Shown: positions 62,637 to 64,000 of the stretch, piece by piece
Numbering within the stretch: the first letter of the stretch is position 1
How the letters are laid out: each line of letters begins with the position of its first letter
Assembly: GCA_013399305.1 (NCBI GenBank)
Contig: VXAI01000115.1
Span: forward strand, 2,610,362 to 2,674,361
DNA length: 64,000 nucleotides
Origin: Rostratula benghalensis
Lineage: Eukaryota > Chordata > Aves > Charadriiformes > Rostratulidae
Reading direction: 5' to 3'
The notes under the pieces: generated by a model
The model's input: the letters and a program-made list of their open reading frames with translations, nothing else
The model's database searches: none
Told to the model about the DNA's origin: nothing
Translations under genes and position numbers: made by a program

Positions 62637-62812
62637 CCAGAACTTCCTCTCACCTAATTTACTGTTAATTCTAGAGGCATAATCCAGAGATATATATACC
62701 AAGGGGGTTGTTTCCTTACAGAACTTTATTCAATATTTATGGTATGTGCTTATGATGGTGATCATCTACAACACTACAGAAGTGATATTTTAACTAACAA
62801 GAATTGTTGGAT

Positions 62813-62862
62813 AAAAAAAAAAAAAAAAAGGGCTGGCATTTCCAGAAATATCTTTTTTTTTT
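62813..62862. repeat. Poly-A and poly-T runs in inverted arrangement
   Basis: A17 (62813-62829) and T10 (62853-62862) lie 23 bases apart and could fold back. Low-complexity DNA, possibly two old tail relics. Confidence 0.6.
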
Positions 62863-63008
62863 CCCTAATTCACACATCAGTTCTGAATTCATTACAATAC
62901 AAAGCTGTTTGTAGTGCCAATCCATTTTTACAGTTCATTCAATCAAATTGTACTGTGAGTTTAGATCAGCCATGTCAGCTCAACGTTCCACAGAAATGTG
63001 AGCCTTTT

Positions 63009-63120
63009 AAGGAAGAGGAGAGGAGAGGAGAGGAGAGGAGAGGAGAGGAGAGGAGAGGAGAGGAGAGGAGAAGAGAGGAGAGGAGAGGAGAGGAGAGGAG
63101 AGGAGAGGAGAGGAGGAAAG
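63009..63120. repeat. (GGAGA)n pentanucleotide repeat within a 112-base homopurine tract
   Basis: About 20 units of GGAGA with an interruption (AGAAGAG near 63070). Every base from 63009 to 63120 on the plus strand is a purine. Because 15 bases equal three units, one frame reads a five-residue repeat (RRGEE), which creates an apparent 165-codon frame at 62739-63236 that is not a gene. Confidence 0.97.
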
Positions 63121-64000
63121 CAGAGGGGAAGCAAACCTTAGATGCATTTTATCTGCCCATGTCAAGACACTACCATACTTCTTCAGGTTCATTTACAATT
63201 AAGTCTGTTGTTTTCTTATGTTTCCCATTGTTATGAAGTCAGTCATATTCTGGGTAGTTTTTCATAGCTAACATGATGAAAATGTTAGTTTGCCAGAAAC
63301 AGCTGCTGAGCTTGTGTTGAGCCCATGGCTCAGAAATTCTGACTCCTGAGGAAGTTCTGTGAGCAAAGGGTATTCACAAGGTCATCCATTGTAGCCTTCT
63401 TTAATTCTATGTGGGCTCTTCCTGCCCCTTTTCACATCACGTTCATTTCTACCCAAAATTGGTGTGACTCTAAAGCTACCCCCCACTGTATCGCCTACCA
63501 AAGCAGAACAGACAGTGTAGTCCCTGCTCTCTGCTATTCCATTAGACCTTGTTCACTACATGTGAAAGGACTTGCCAGCAAAGCTACACTAATATAATAC
63601 CAACAGAGCCACCTTAGTGGAACCGTTTTGATGAACAAAATAATAAACCAGCAAAAAGACTGTTGGGTTTTTTTCTCCCTGTCTACCTCAGGCAATTGTT
63701 TTCATGCTTCTGACTGACACAGCAAAGATGGCAAAACTCTCTGCATAGACAAGAAATCCTGAGGGGGGGAAGCAGAATATTCACTGCTGGTTCCAGTTGC
63801 ATGCCAGTTGTCTCTCTGGGCTGGCTGCTTGCATGAAGGAGTTTGCTTTTAGAACTGTATTACAGGAGATTTGGGGCAAATGTCATTATTATTTGTTAAT
63901 TCTCCTTTTTTTAGTATTGCTGATTTTAAAAGACCACTAAAGTCTAGCATTTCCTGATGCTACAGGAAATAAAAACTAGCCCTGCCTGCCCCCTCCAGAA
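63121..64000. other. Intergenic DNA to the window end, no gene seen
   Basis: Average-composition non-coding DNA. No frame over 62 codons and no recognised repeat. Confidence 0.5.

Noticed and set aside
62739..63236. 165-codon frame with RRGEE repeats
   Set aside because: Produced by the (GGAGA)n repeat, which has no stop codon in that frame.
1..64000. Search for CRISPR arrays, tRNA or rRNA genes, operons and intact viral or prophage genes
   Set aside because: None seen. The repeats are CR1, simple repeats and old SINE relics, as expected for a bird nuclear genome.

Overview
This window looks like bird nuclear DNA, almost entirely non-coding. The main evidence is at least seven CR1 LINE fragments. 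Several end in the avian CR1 3' signature (runs of ATTCTATG preceded by a 'cttccaac' block), interspersed repeats are otherwise sparse, and CpG is depleted except in a few islands. No prokaryotic, plastid, mitochondrial or viral gene organisation is visible. A 30-base run of N at 49291-49320 shows that this is a scaffolded draft assembly. The class-level assignment is an inference from the CR1 type; no species can be named.

Layout. (1) 1-440 is a CpG-island promoter with one supportable coding exon, the first exon of a minus-strand gene (170-247). It has a strong Kozak ATG, 26 codons resembling a mitochondrial presequence, and a consensus GT splice donor. The gene body lies to the left of the window, so nearly everything here is its 5' flank. 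(2) 441-29,400 is single-copy intergenic DNA with two long CR1 fragments (716-1249 and 16845-17916), a CR1 tail (about 23.9 kb), a nested inverted repeat with paired GATA motifs (23162-23253) and short simple repeats. (3) 29.4-37 kb holds an AT-rich palindromic block, a gene-less CpG island (about 30.15-30.66 kb) and long CR1-free stretches that read like regulatory DNA. (4) 37.5-47.2 kb has three more CR1 copies, two of them in opposite orientation, and a second CpG-rich islet carrying a TATA-like box (41.75-42.15 kb). (5) 47-64 kb has relics of old interspersed repeats, the assembly gap, a GC/CpG-rich block with homeodomain-type and YY1-like motifs (52.15-53.56 kb), a CR1 tail, a MIR-like SINE relic (62.5 kb) and a 112-base homopurine pentanucleotide repeat (63.0 kb).

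How it fits together. The simplest reading is a long intergenic region, or a long intron of an unseen gene, upstream of a probable nuclear-encoded mitochondrial protein gene. It contains several candidate cis-regulatory elements and ordinary avian repeats. Apart from CR1 remnants and the first exon, I recognise no protein in any of the reading frames I examined, and I see no tRNA, rRNA or CRISPR array. I found no convincing new gene system. The items most worth checking are the orphan CpG islands, the nested inverted repeat at 23.2 kb and the identity of the first-exon gene.
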